Of a DNA stretch of 37,342 nucleotides, positions 6,785 to 14,558 are shown in pieces. A program made the position numbers and the translations under genes. The DNA lies in the NCBI GenBank assembly GCA_016935615.1, contig JAFGQO010000044.1, positions 1 to 37,342 on the forward strand. The letters run 5' to 3'. Origin of the DNA: Bacteroidales bacterium. Its GTDB lineage: Bacteria; Bacteroidota; Bacteroidia; Bacteroidales; UBA10428. How positions within the stretch are numbered: position 1 is the stretch's first letter; each line of letters opens with the position of its first letter. The notes beneath the pieces are model-generated. The model was not told the DNA's origin. It made no database searches and worked only from the letters and a program-made list of their open reading frames with translations.

Positions 6785-9620
6785 AGGTTCTTTTTTTTAT
6801 CATCGGGAACATAACAAGAACAACTACGGCAATAGCAATACCTGTTATAATATAAACAAATGGCAGACAGTGGCTATTAAACAACGCATCATTATTCCCC
6901 ATCGTAATGTATGCCGACCAGAAAAAAGGATGAGAATTTTCCGGTTTGGCATATTCAATAAATTGCATTTTAGCATAGCGCATAGCCTCTGACTTTGACT
7001 TTCCCTTTAAAAGATAAGTATAGAAATCTTTCATAAGCTTAACGCCCGATCGGTCCTCAACTTCCCACAATGTCATCAACATACTGGGTGTTCCGGCATA
7101 AGCAAAACTTCTCGCCAGGCTCATTACACCTTCACCTTGTTTATAGCTTCCTTCACCGGTACTGCATGCACTTAATACTACCAGCTGTGCTTTTAATTTC
7201 AGGCTAAAGATCTCATAAGTGTTCAGCAATCCGTCATTCAGGGAATCTTCACCAAGGGTAAAAATAAGCTTTGAAAACATAGGGTTTTCATTGTCAATTA
7301 CAGTGTGCATTGCAAGATGCAGAATATCATACTTCTCCGCTGTATTTCTGAAATTTGTTTCGGTAGCATCTTTTCCCAGGTAAACATCGGAAGGAATTAG
7401 ATTTTTGATACTGTTCACCTCTTCAATAACTCCCGGAATAGGGTACAGATCTTTGCGGTATTTATTCTGCCGGGTAACCGGTGTTTTATTGTTTACTGAA
7501 AACAAAGGGTCCGCACTGTATTCAGGGGCAAAAGCCAGAAGCTTTTTGATTTTTTTGCGGGAGGATTTTTGTTCCAGTTCACTGAAAAGAGTGGAAGAAT
7601 AGGAATAAGAAATATTGTAATCGTATAGCAGGTAATCAAGGTCTTTATAATATCCGGTTGTAAGGGAATCAGGTAACTCTTCGATCAGTGTTTCAAATGG
7701 CAGGAAGGATAATATCCCTTCAGGAACAATCATCAGGTTTTCACCCTTTATATATTTCCTTACGGGCTGTATTAACAGGTCGTATAAATTCTTACTGTTC
7801 CAGCAAAACTGTGTATATCCGCTATACGATTGTTCACTGTAATCAAACAGGTGGTATTCATTAAGATATTCATTCACTATGTGCAGGAAATTACTGTCAA
7901 TGGGTGTGGTGATCAGATGAAAATGCCTGCTTGTAATGACATAGGTATGAAGTACATTTTTCATAATACAGTATTCAATGATACTTGCATTATGAGCCAG
8001 TTGATTTTGTAATTTTTCAGGCGTAATTACCGTAGTATTGTATTTTAACTGGTAATAATCGGGATATTTTTGCTCGAGTTGACCAATCAGTTTTTCCTGG
8101 CTTCGCTGAGCTTCAAACAAATACTTCTCCCACATTTTTATTTTTCCGGTATCAGGTAACTTTTGCTGTTGTTCTTCATAAATGCTTTCTTTATAGAAGG
8201 CAATATCCTTCAGCAATCTTTTTTCCATGTTAAGCATATCCCGGGGGATTTTACCAAATTCGCGGGCATCAAGTTCACGTATTGCAGAAAGAAGGACTGA
8301 GGATCTCGATTTTTCCGAAATTTCGAATGCCAGCTTGCCGTAGGTTATATCTCCCTTAGCCCGGAAGGCTTTATTAGCAAGTTCGAGTGTGGTACTGTAG
8401 GTGCTGCTTTCATGTTCGGCAATCTGCAGTTTTGCTTCAAACGACTGGTAGCTGTTTCGCATTGATTCTATCACTTCAATCTGGAGCAGTGAAGATGCAA
8501 TTGCAGCATCAAGAAATTCAAGACTACCTTCCTTGTCGTAAAGCTGATCGAGGCAGACTGATTTTGACTTCAGGATCTTAAGTGCCAGCAACGGGCTAAA
8601 AAGTTGACCGGTTTTCGGGTTAGCGTATATATCTTCAGATGCAAAGCCTGAACTGACAATTTTCAGTGCACTCTGATAATAGCCAAGTGCTTTCCTGTAT
8701 TCTCCTCTTCTTTGATACAGGCTTGCAAGACTTTCATGCAATTCTGCAAAATTCTCACTTCTTTCAGAAATATCCTTTTGCATATCTATTCCTTTGATAA
8801 AATATTCTTCAGCAGTATCGTAATTCCCGAGTTCAATATAGTCCAGCCCGATATTATTGTACAAGATGATCAGCTGGTTAGAATAAGATAATAGATATTT
8901 CCTGCAAAAATCAATTGCTTTTTGCTGAAGTTCAATGCTTTTTTCAAGCTTATCCATCCCTGCATAAGTGTTGGCTTTGTTGATGTAATAAGTAACCCAC
9001 AAACTTGAATTATCAGGAAGCTTGCGAAGAATTGTATAAGCTTTTTCCAGGTAATCAAGCGATTCGGAATATTCTTTTAAAATTAACTTCACCATGGAAA
9101 AGCGTATATATAACAGAGCCTCCCAGTTCATATAGCGTTCCCGGGTTTCTTTGTGCAGGAACCCGCTGGCATAATTGTAATATTCCGTGGCATGGTAATA
9201 ATCTCCTGTGTTCTTATAGATGTTTCCAATACTGGAATATAAATAACCCAAAGTAGCATTTTCAATATTTTCAGTCCGAAGATAGATATCCTCTGCCTTT
9301 TTGATCATGATCAAAGCTGTATCATAATCCCAGTTTCGTGAATATGCATTGGCAAGATTTACGAGACTTTTGGCGATCTCAACATCATCGGATTCATAGA
9401 TTTTTAAAGCATTTTCATGACTTTTCTGCAGGTAAAACAACGATTTCCTGTAATCTCCAAGGTCAAGGGAATGTGCTGCACTATCTTTATAAGCAATTAA
9501 AAAATCAATTTGACTTCCTTGTTTTATGTTATGGTTAGGATTGCCGATGAAATCTTGAAGAACAAAAAGAACGAGCAGAATTATCAAAATGAAAATAATA
9601 TTCTTTTTGTGCTTAATCAT
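6771..9620 (-). CDS. Membrane-anchored TPR-CHAT protease-like protein
   Basis: This 949-aa protein begins with a basic start and a hydrophobic helix (about 7-22), then has a long TPR array (about 45-420; e.g. SLVNLANAYSRNWDYDTALI) and a helical linker. A CHAT domain (Caspase HetF Associated with TPRs) fills about 640-905. The predicted catalytic pair is present: His772 in LHLAMHTV and Cys819 in VVLSACSTGEG. CHAT proteins are caspase-clan cysteine peptidases, and several cleave partner proteins. A second hydrophobic helix (about 919-940) is followed by KKRTS. Lysines outside both helices suggest that both termini are cytoplasmic and the whole TPR-CHAT body is periplasmic; this is a positive-inside inference. 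It converges with and overlaps the sigma gene, and diverges from the peptide gene. The substrate is unknown. Confidence 0.9.
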   Translation of the reverse strand: MIKHKKNIIFILIILLVLFVLQDFIGNPNHNIKQGSQIDFLIAYKDSAAHSLDLGDYRKSLFYLQKSHENALKIYESDDVEIAKSLVNLANAYSRNWDYDTALIMIKKAEDIYLRTENIENATLGYLYSSIGNIYKNTGDYYHATEYYNYASGFLHKETRERYMNWEALLYIRFSMVKLILKEYSESLDYLEKAYTILRKLPDNSSLWVTYYINKANTYAGMDKLEKSIELQQKAIDFCRKYLLSYSNQLIILYNNIGLDYIELGNYDTAEEYFIKGIDMQKDISERSENFAELHESLASLYQRRGEYRKALGYYQSALKIVSSGFASEDIYANPKTGQLFSPLLALKILKSKSVCLDQLYDKEGSLEFLDAAIASSLLQIEVIESMRNSYQSFEAKLQIAEHESSTYSTTLELANKAFRAKGDITYGKLAFEISEKSRSSVLLSAIRELDAREFGKIPRDMLNMEKRLLKDIAFYKESIYEEQQQKLPDTGKIKMWEKYLFEAQRSQEKLIGQLEQKYPDYYQLKYNTTVITPEKLQNQLAHNASIIEYCIMKNVLHTYVITSRHFHLITTPIDSNFLHIVNEYLNEYHLFDYSEQSYSGYTQFCWNSKNLYDLLIQPVRKYIKGENLMIVPEGILSFLPFETLIEELPDSLTTGYYKDLDYLLYDYNISYSYSSTLFSELEQKSSRKKIKKLLAFAPEYSADPLFSVNNKTPVTRQNKYRKDLYPIPGVIEEVNSIKNLIPSDVYLGKDATETNFRNTAEKYDILHLAMHTVIDNENPMFSKLIFTLGEDSLNDGLLNTYEIFSLKLKAQLVVLSACSTGEGSYKQGEGVMSLARSFAYAGTPSMLMTLWEVEDRSGVKLMKDFYTYLLKGKSKSEAMRYAKMQFIEYAKPENSHPFFWSAYITMGNNDALFNSHCLPFVYIITGIAIAVVVLVMFPMIKKRTSNLS

Positions 9621-9820
9621 AATGATCTGGTCTCAAGACATCTAAAATAGGAAATAATAACAAAAAAATAAAGATCGTAATGTGTTGAAATTCAGACCAC
9701 TTTAAATTATTATTTAAAATAAAACAAAAAAAGTTGTAAAATGGCGGTGACATTTCCTGCGGAAGTGGAACTTATCGATATAAAACGAAGCACTCTAAGA
9801 TTAATACATTAAACCCCGTA

Positions 9821-9961
9821 ATGATGAAAAACTTTAAAAACCACTTAGCTGAAGAAGAATTAAACAAAGAATGTAAAATTTTAACCGAATTAACTGTAAA
9901 CGACATGTTAATGATCAGAGGAGGAGGCAAGATAGGTGACGATGGTCACGATTTGTTATAA
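9821..9961 (+). CDS. Double-glycine-leader peptide, probable substrate of the C39 exporter
   Basis: This 46-aa ORF starts MMKNFKNHLA and carries the leader end LTVNDMLMIRGGG. Hydrophobic residues at regular spacing before GG (L, M, I) are what C39 peptidases recognise in bacteriocin and natural-product precursors. Cleavage after a GG pair would leave a core of only 10-11 residues, ending GDDGHDLL: acidic, glycine-containing and without cysteine. A second in-frame ATG at 9824 is possible. The C39-ABC exporter and HlyD adaptor lie downstream at 12369-15895. No modification enzyme (LanB/LanM, radical SAM, ATP-grasp) is seen in the window. The product could be a bacteriocin or a signalling peptide; the small core favours a signal, but this is inference. 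Confidence 0.75.
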   Translation: MMKNFKNHLAEEELNKECKILTELTVNDMLMIRGGGKIGDDGHDLL

Positions 9962-10416
9962 AGATTTTAAGAACTGGTTGTTTTCTCATAAAAATAGAGG
10001 AGGATCCATTGGCGAGATAGAGAATGGTTTTAACGGCACATAACATCAACTTCAATTCCTTTCCCAATTCTTGCATTTTTTTATCTCGCCAACCTTTTCT
10101 TAAACAGTGACAGTAAAGAGGTTGTTTATACAACCAAAAAATATATAAACTAAATAATTCGGCAAAAATGCCGAAAAACAAATTGCTTTACTAAGCAAAG
10201 GGGCAAACATTGCAATATCTACCGGCAAAAACAGTCCGGGTGTTATAAAAAGAGAGTAGTTAAAGAAAAACAAAATTTTTTTGTCAGATTGTGTATGTGA
10301 TCATACACATAAGTATAACCTGATATTTGAAGGTAACAGGATAATTATAGACTAGTGAATAGTTAATATAGTTAAATAATAGTATACATGGTGTGTTGTA
10401 AATCAAATTGTTTATT
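9962..10416. other. Hairpin-rich non-coding stretch between peptide and anti-sigma-like genes
   Basis: No convincing gene lies in these 455 bp. It holds an 11-bp perfect inverted repeat TTGGCGAGATA (10009-10019) with TATCTCGCCAA (10082-10092), 62 nt apart. Then come four short hairpins: GGTTG-TTTATA-CAACC (10120-10135), TTCGGCA-AAAA-TGCCGAA (10158-10175), TTGCTT-TACT-AAGCAA (10183-10198), and TGTGTATG-TGAT-CATACACA (10290-10309). None has a strong T-run, so classical termination is not clear. The last could be an operator or part of the leader of the next gene. Confidence 0.65.
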
Positions 10417-11175
10417 ATGAAACAGGAAATGAATTATTCAGAATATGTTGACAGATACCTTGATAACGTTATGAGTAAAGAAGAACGTGTCTGGTTTGAA
10501 AAAGAACTGGAAGGTAATCTGAAACTGCAAAATGAAGTGAAATTGCAGAAGAATCTTCAGACAGCCATTACTGATAGTGAAACAATGGCTCTTAAAGAGC
10601 AATTGAATCTGATACACGATCAGGTGTATAAACCGTGGACAGTAAAAGTCAGTAAATATTCAATGAAAAAAGCCACAGTAATTGTATCAGGTCTTGCGGT
10701 TGCATTTGCTTTGGTCGCTATGCTTTTGATTTCACAGAAGAATAAACCTTCCTCTGCTGATCTTTATGCACAATATTTTAAACCTGCTGAAATCGGTATG
10801 AGTTTCCGTACTTCCGGAAATGCAGTAAGCAATGAACTTAGAACAGCAATGATGCTTTATGAAAGCAAAAGGTTTGATGAAGCAATTGTATTGTTTGAAC
10901 AGATACTGGAAAAAGATAATTCCAGGATTGGACTGAACCTTTATTCCGGAATTTCTCATCTGGAAGTCAATCAATACGATGAAGCCAATCTGAGATTCAA
11001 AAGGATAATTGATCATAAATCAAATGCATTTATCGAATCGGCCGAATGGTACCTGGGCTTATGTTATTTACTGAAAGAAGATGAGGAAACTGCTGTCGAA
11101 GTGTTTCAGAAGATTGTCGATAAAAAAGGCTATTATGCCAGGGATGCGAAAAAAATACTGAACAAACTGAAATAG
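10417..11175 (+). CDS. Anti-sigma-like membrane protein with periplasmic TPRs
   Basis: This 252-aa protein has a short cytoplasmic N-terminal region (about 1-80) resembling the zinc-less anti-sigma N-termini of Bacteroidetes: YSEYVDRYLDNVMSKEERVW, then an amphipathic helix. One membrane helix follows (about 86-106), and then TPR-like helices (about 125-252; SKRFDEAIVLFEQILEKDN, then SAEWYLGLCYLLKEDEETAV). The charge pattern places the TPRs outside the inner membrane. I chose ATG 10417; a TTG nine bases earlier is also open. It is the most likely partner of the sigma factor at 6191, and its periplasmic part could meet the TPRs of the CHAT protein. A terminator-like hairpin follows at 11207. 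Partner identity is inferred from layout, not shown. Confidence 0.72.
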   Translation: MKQEMNYSEYVDRYLDNVMSKEERVWFEKELEGNLKLQNEVKLQKNLQTAITDSETMALKEQLNLIHDQVYKPWTVKVSKYSMKKATVIVSGLAVAFALVAMLLISQKNKPSSADLYAQYFKPAEIGMSFRTSGNAVSNELRTAMMLYESKRFDEAIVLFEQILEKDNSRIGLNLYSGISHLEVNQYDEANLRFKRIIDHKSNAFIESAEWYLGLCYLLKEDEETAVEVFQKIVDKKGYYARDAKKILNKLK

Positions 11176-11206
11176 TGTTAAAAAATTCATATACGGGGCT
11201 TTTGTT

Positions 11207-11241
11207 ACAGGACCGGGGTGGTTCCCGGACCTGTCTTTTTG
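11207..11241 (+). terminator. Rho-independent terminator after the anti-sigma-like gene
   Basis: ACAGG-A-CCGGG pairs with CCCGG-A-CCTGT around a short loop, with one A/A mismatch, and TTTTT follows. It lies about 30 bp after the stop codon, separating this gene from the histidine kinase downstream. Confidence 0.7.
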
Positions 11242-11288
11242 TCTGTTAACATTTTGTGTACCAAGGTTGGACTCTTAATTTATCTCAT

Positions 11289-12218
11289 ATGAAATTTTAT
11301 GACATCATAAATAAAATTGCAGGTCCTTTCAGGAAAAGGACGGAAGAAGCAAAGAAATGTGCTAACGATGTCGAATTTGAGTATCTGAAGAAAAGAATTG
11401 AACTGCTGGAAAATCTGCTGGAGGAAAAAACCAATTGCGTTGAAAATGCAAAATCAATTTTTCTGAGGAATTTATACCATGAGATAAGAACCCCGTTAAA
11501 TGCGATTGTCGGATTTTCAGACCTTATTGAAATTAACAGTCTGGAAAGAGAGGAGAAAAAACAGTATATTCATCATATAAGGGAGAGCAGTAAGGATTTT
11601 CTCAGAAAAATGGATAATATTATTGAGGCTTCTATTGTTGAAGCCGGTTTGGTTAAAATATCAATGAACCAGTGCTCATTAAATGATCTTCTGGAAGAAA
11701 TCAGTGCATATTTTTCAATTCAAAAACACATCTCTGAAAAGAACATTGTATTCTCCATTTCAAAGCCGGAGAAAGATATTGATTCAAACATTTACTGCGA
11801 TTCTCACCGGTTGACCCAGATTCTTATAAATCTGATCTCTAATGCTTTTAAATTTACGGAAAGAGGAGTTATAAAGATCGGGTATACCATTAACTCAGAC
11901 GAAATTCAATTCTTTGTAAGTGATACCGGCATTGGCGGATTAGAGGGAAAGGAAAAATTAGTATTCAATACATTCACCAAACTTGATGAATCAGACAGCT
12001 CACAAGGAGGCCTGGGCCTTGGATTAAGCCTGTCAAAAAAACTTGTTGAATTAATGGGCGGTAACATATGGTATGAATCAAACGGTTCAAAAGGCACAAC
12101 ATTTTATTTTACAATACCTTATAAACCTGTTTCATTGAGAGATAAAAGAAAACAAACAGAGAAATCTTTTGTAAAAAGAACACTCCGCCAGAGAATCCGC
12201 AAATCTGTTGCATTGTAA
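11289..12218 (+). CDS. Soluble histidine kinase lacking a sensor domain
   Basis: This 309-aa kinase has no membrane helix and no recognisable sensor domain; a coiled-coil-like segment (about 25-60) precedes the H-box YHEIRTPLN with His64. The ATPase part shows the N-box LINLISNAFKFTERG (about 180-193), the G1 box SDTGIGG (211-217) and the G2 box GLGLGLSLSKK (241-251). The C-terminal tail (about 285-307) is strongly basic (RKQTEKSFVKRTLRQRIRKS). I chose ATG 11289; a GTG 33 bases earlier is also open. No response regulator with a receiver domain is present in the window, so the partner is unknown. It lies between the anti-sigma-like gene and the exporter; its input could come through a partner membrane protein. 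Confidence 0.88.
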   Translation: MKFYDIINKIAGPFRKRTEEAKKCANDVEFEYLKKRIELLENLLEEKTNCVENAKSIFLRNLYHEIRTPLNAIVGFSDLIEINSLEREEKKQYIHHIRESSKDFLRKMDNIIEASIVEAGLVKISMNQCSLNDLLEEISAYFSIQKHISEKNIVFSISKPEKDIDSNIYCDSHRLTQILINLISNAFKFTERGVIKIGYTINSDEIQFFVSDTGIGGLEGKEKLVFNTFTKLDESDSSQGGLGLGLSLSKKLVELMGGNIWYESNGSKGTTFYFTIPYKPVSLRDKRKQTEKSFVKRTLRQRIRKSVAL

Positions 12219-12236
12219 AAAAATCAGGATTATCCT

Positions 12237-12282
12237 TCCCGAAAGATCGGGACAAGCTATGGAATCAATAGTTCGTTGATTC
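12237..12282. repeat. Two adjacent short hairpins before the exporter gene
   Basis: TCCCGA-AAGA-TCGGGA (12237-12252) and GAATCAA-TAGTTCG-TTGATTC (12262-12282) lie 18 and 43 bp after the histidine kinase stop. They lack T-runs. The first has the same TCCCGA/TCGGGA theme as the hairpins upstream of feoAB. They could stabilise the mRNA end or be repeat remnants. Confidence 0.5.
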
Positions 12283-12368
12283 TGAACTCCTGTTGATTAA
12301 TTCGGGATAAATGGAATTTTTGAATTTTTTAAGTTAGATTCGTGTTGTAAAGAAATTAACTTCTTTCA

Positions 12369-14558
12369 ATGGGTAAGTTTCCGGTTTTTATTCAACACGA
12401 CGCAAACGATTGTGGTCCTGCCTGCTTACGGATGATTGCCAGGTATTATGGCAAACATTATTCTCTGGAATCTCTTCGGGAACACAGTTATATCACCAGA
12501 TCCGGTGTTTCTTTGCTTGGAATAAGCGAAGCTGCGGAAGATATAGGCTTCAGGACGAAAGGACTGAAAGTATCGTTTGAACAATTAAAAAATGATGTTA
12601 TCCATCCATGCATCGTTTTCTGGAAACAGGAACATTTCGTGGTTGTATATAAAATCAGAAAAGGAAAAGTATATGTTTCCGATCCAGCCTTTGGCAACAT
12701 CGTTTACAACGAAAATGAATTTATAAGAAGTTGGATAACAACAACCGAAGACAATGAAGATGTGGGTATCTGTCTTCAGCTCGAACCAACACCTGGGTTT
12801 TATACATCGGATGAAGAAAACATAGACAGAAAAAAATTCAGATTCCTTTTAAAATACCTGAAAGGATACAGATCACTCATTCTGCAGATAATTGTTGGTG
12901 TTGTTCTTGGAGCAGTTATCCAGGTGATTTTCCCGTTTTTATTTCAGACCATCGTGGATAAGGGTATAATTATACCAAATCCTTCATTGATTTTCACTAT
13001 ACTTATTGCTCAGCTTTTATTGGTAACAAGCAGATTTTCGGTTGAATTTATCAGGAACTGGATTATCCTGCATCTTGGTTCGCGAATAAACATATACCTG
13101 GTTTCGGATTTTCTGATCAAGCTGATGCGATTGCCCATTTCTTTTTTTGATAGCAAAAATCGCGGCGATTTGATACAACGTATTGCAGATCACCGAAGGA
13201 TTGAATTGTTCCTGACAAAAACAACCATTGAACTTTTCCATTCTGTATTTACAATTACCATTATGGGTGTTGTACTGGCTATCTTCAGCATGAAAATATT
13301 TTTGATTTTTCTTACCGGAACAACATTTTACCTGTTATGGACTTTGCAGTTTATGAAGAGACGGAAGGATCTTGATAACCGGAAATTTGCCCAGCTGTCA
13401 AGTAATCAGAGTACATTGATCCAACTGTTAACAGGAATGCATGAAATAAAACTGAACAACTGTGAACGGAGAAAACGATGGGAATGGGAAAACATACAGG
13501 CAAAACTGTTCAGGATAAGTGTGAAAGGTCTTACTTTGCAGCAAAAGCAAAGAGCAGGGGCTCTTATTTTTAATGAATACAAGGATGTCCTGATTATTTT
13601 TTATACTGCAATGCTTGTACTTAACGGACATCTTACTTTTGGTGCTATGGTGGCAATATCTTATGTGATAGGTCAGTTGTCAGGTCCAATTGATCAGATG
13701 ATCGATTTCTTTCATTCTACACAGGATGCCCGTATCAGCCTTGAACGCCTGTCTGAGGTGCATAGCAGGGACGATGAAGAAATGGACAAAAGTTATTTGA
13801 TTACACAGATGGATCAACACCAGGATATTCATGTCAGGAAACTGGCATTTCAGTACGAAGGTCCTAAATCTCCGTTTGTTTTAAAAGATATCGATCTTTT
13901 AATTCCTAAAAACAAAATTACTGCTATTGTAGGTACCAGTGGGAGTGGAAAAACGACTCTTCTGAAGCTTTTACTGAATTTTTATAAACCCATACAGGGT
14001 GACATAATGATTGGCAAAGAGAATTTACAGAAGATCAGCTCATCATACTGGAGAAGTATTTGTGGAGTGGTTATGCAGGATGGTTACCTGTTTTCTGAAA
14101 ACATAGCCCGGAATATCGCCCTTTCAGATGAATACATTGATAAGGAAAAATTGTTCTATGCTTCAAGACTGGCAAATGTTAATCCTATTGTGGATAATCT
14201 GCCAATGGGATTTAATACCAAGATAGGACAGGAAGGTCTTGGATTAAGCCAGGGGCAGATGCAAAGAATTCTTATAGCCCGGGCAATTTATAAAGATCCT
14301 CAATACATTTTCTTCGATGAAGCAACAAATGCACTGGATGCGAACAATGAAAAAGAGATATTGGAGAACCTGAAAGATTTTTTCAAAGGAAGAACAGTGA
14401 TTATTGTAGCTCACCGGTTAAGCACTGTAAGGAATGCCAGTCAGATAATTGTTCTTGAAGAAGGGGAAATTGTTGAAACCGGAACTCATACAGATCTGAC
14501 AAAGAAAAAAGGAAAATATTTTAACTTGGTTAAAAACCAACTTGAACTTGGTGTATAA
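12369..14558 (+). CDS. Peptidase (C39)-containing ABC exporter (PCAT)
   Basis: This 729-aa protein combines leader removal and export of a peptide. Residues 1-135 are a C39 cysteine peptidase: Cys15 in HDANDCGPACL, His89 in EHFVVVY and Asp105 in VSDPA form the expected triad. Six membrane helices follow (about 165-435). The ATPase part has Walker A GTSGSGKT (522-529), the signature LSQGQ (626-630), Walker B YIFFDEA (646-652) and the H-loop His682 in AHRLST. Length is full for the family (about 700-730). The stop overlaps the HlyD start by one base (TAATG), showing translational coupling. The likely substrate is the GG-leader peptide at 9821. The family secretes bacteriocins and signal peptides in Bacteria generally. 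Confidence 0.96.
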   Translation: MGKFPVFIQHDANDCGPACLRMIARYYGKHYSLESLREHSYITRSGVSLLGISEAAEDIGFRTKGLKVSFEQLKNDVIHPCIVFWKQEHFVVVYKIRKGKVYVSDPAFGNIVYNENEFIRSWITTTEDNEDVGICLQLEPTPGFYTSDEENIDRKKFRFLLKYLKGYRSLILQIIVGVVLGAVIQVIFPFLFQTIVDKGIIIPNPSLIFTILIAQLLLVTSRFSVEFIRNWIILHLGSRINIYLVSDFLIKLMRLPISFFDSKNRGDLIQRIADHRRIELFLTKTTIELFHSVFTITIMGVVLAIFSMKIFLIFLTGTTFYLLWTLQFMKRRKDLDNRKFAQLSSNQSTLIQLLTGMHEIKLNNCERRKRWEWENIQAKLFRISVKGLTLQQKQRAGALIFNEYKDVLIIFYTAMLVLNGHLTFGAMVAISYVIGQLSGPIDQMIDFFHSTQDARISLERLSEVHSRDDEEMDKSYLITQMDQHQDIHVRKLAFQYEGPKSPFVLKDIDLLIPKNKITAIVGTSGSGKTTLLKLLLNFYKPIQGDIMIGKENLQKISSSYWRSICGVVMQDGYLFSENIARNIALSDEYIDKEKLFYASRLANVNPIVDNLPMGFNTKIGQEGLGLSQGQMQRILIARAIYKDPQYIFFDEATNALDANNEKEILENLKDFFKGRTVIIVAHRLSTVRNASQIIVLEEGEIVETGTHTDLTKKKGKYFNLVKNQLELGV

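Noticed and set aside
10024-10110. 28-codon plus-strand frame starting ATG at about 10024
   Set aside because: It overlaps the inverted repeat and has no leader, hydrophobic or Cys pattern; there is no evidence of a second peptide.
9915-10181. 88-codon minus-strand open frame across the peptide gene and hairpins
   Set aside because: It reads antisense through the peptide gene and the inverted repeats, and its composition (Phe/Leu/Cys-rich without pattern) looks like a shadow.
10200-10250. GGGGCAAAC followed by CCGGC/CCGGG, reminiscent of a cyclic-di-GMP riboswitch
   Set aside because: The second conserved block and the stems of that riboswitch class are missing, so only a short word matches.
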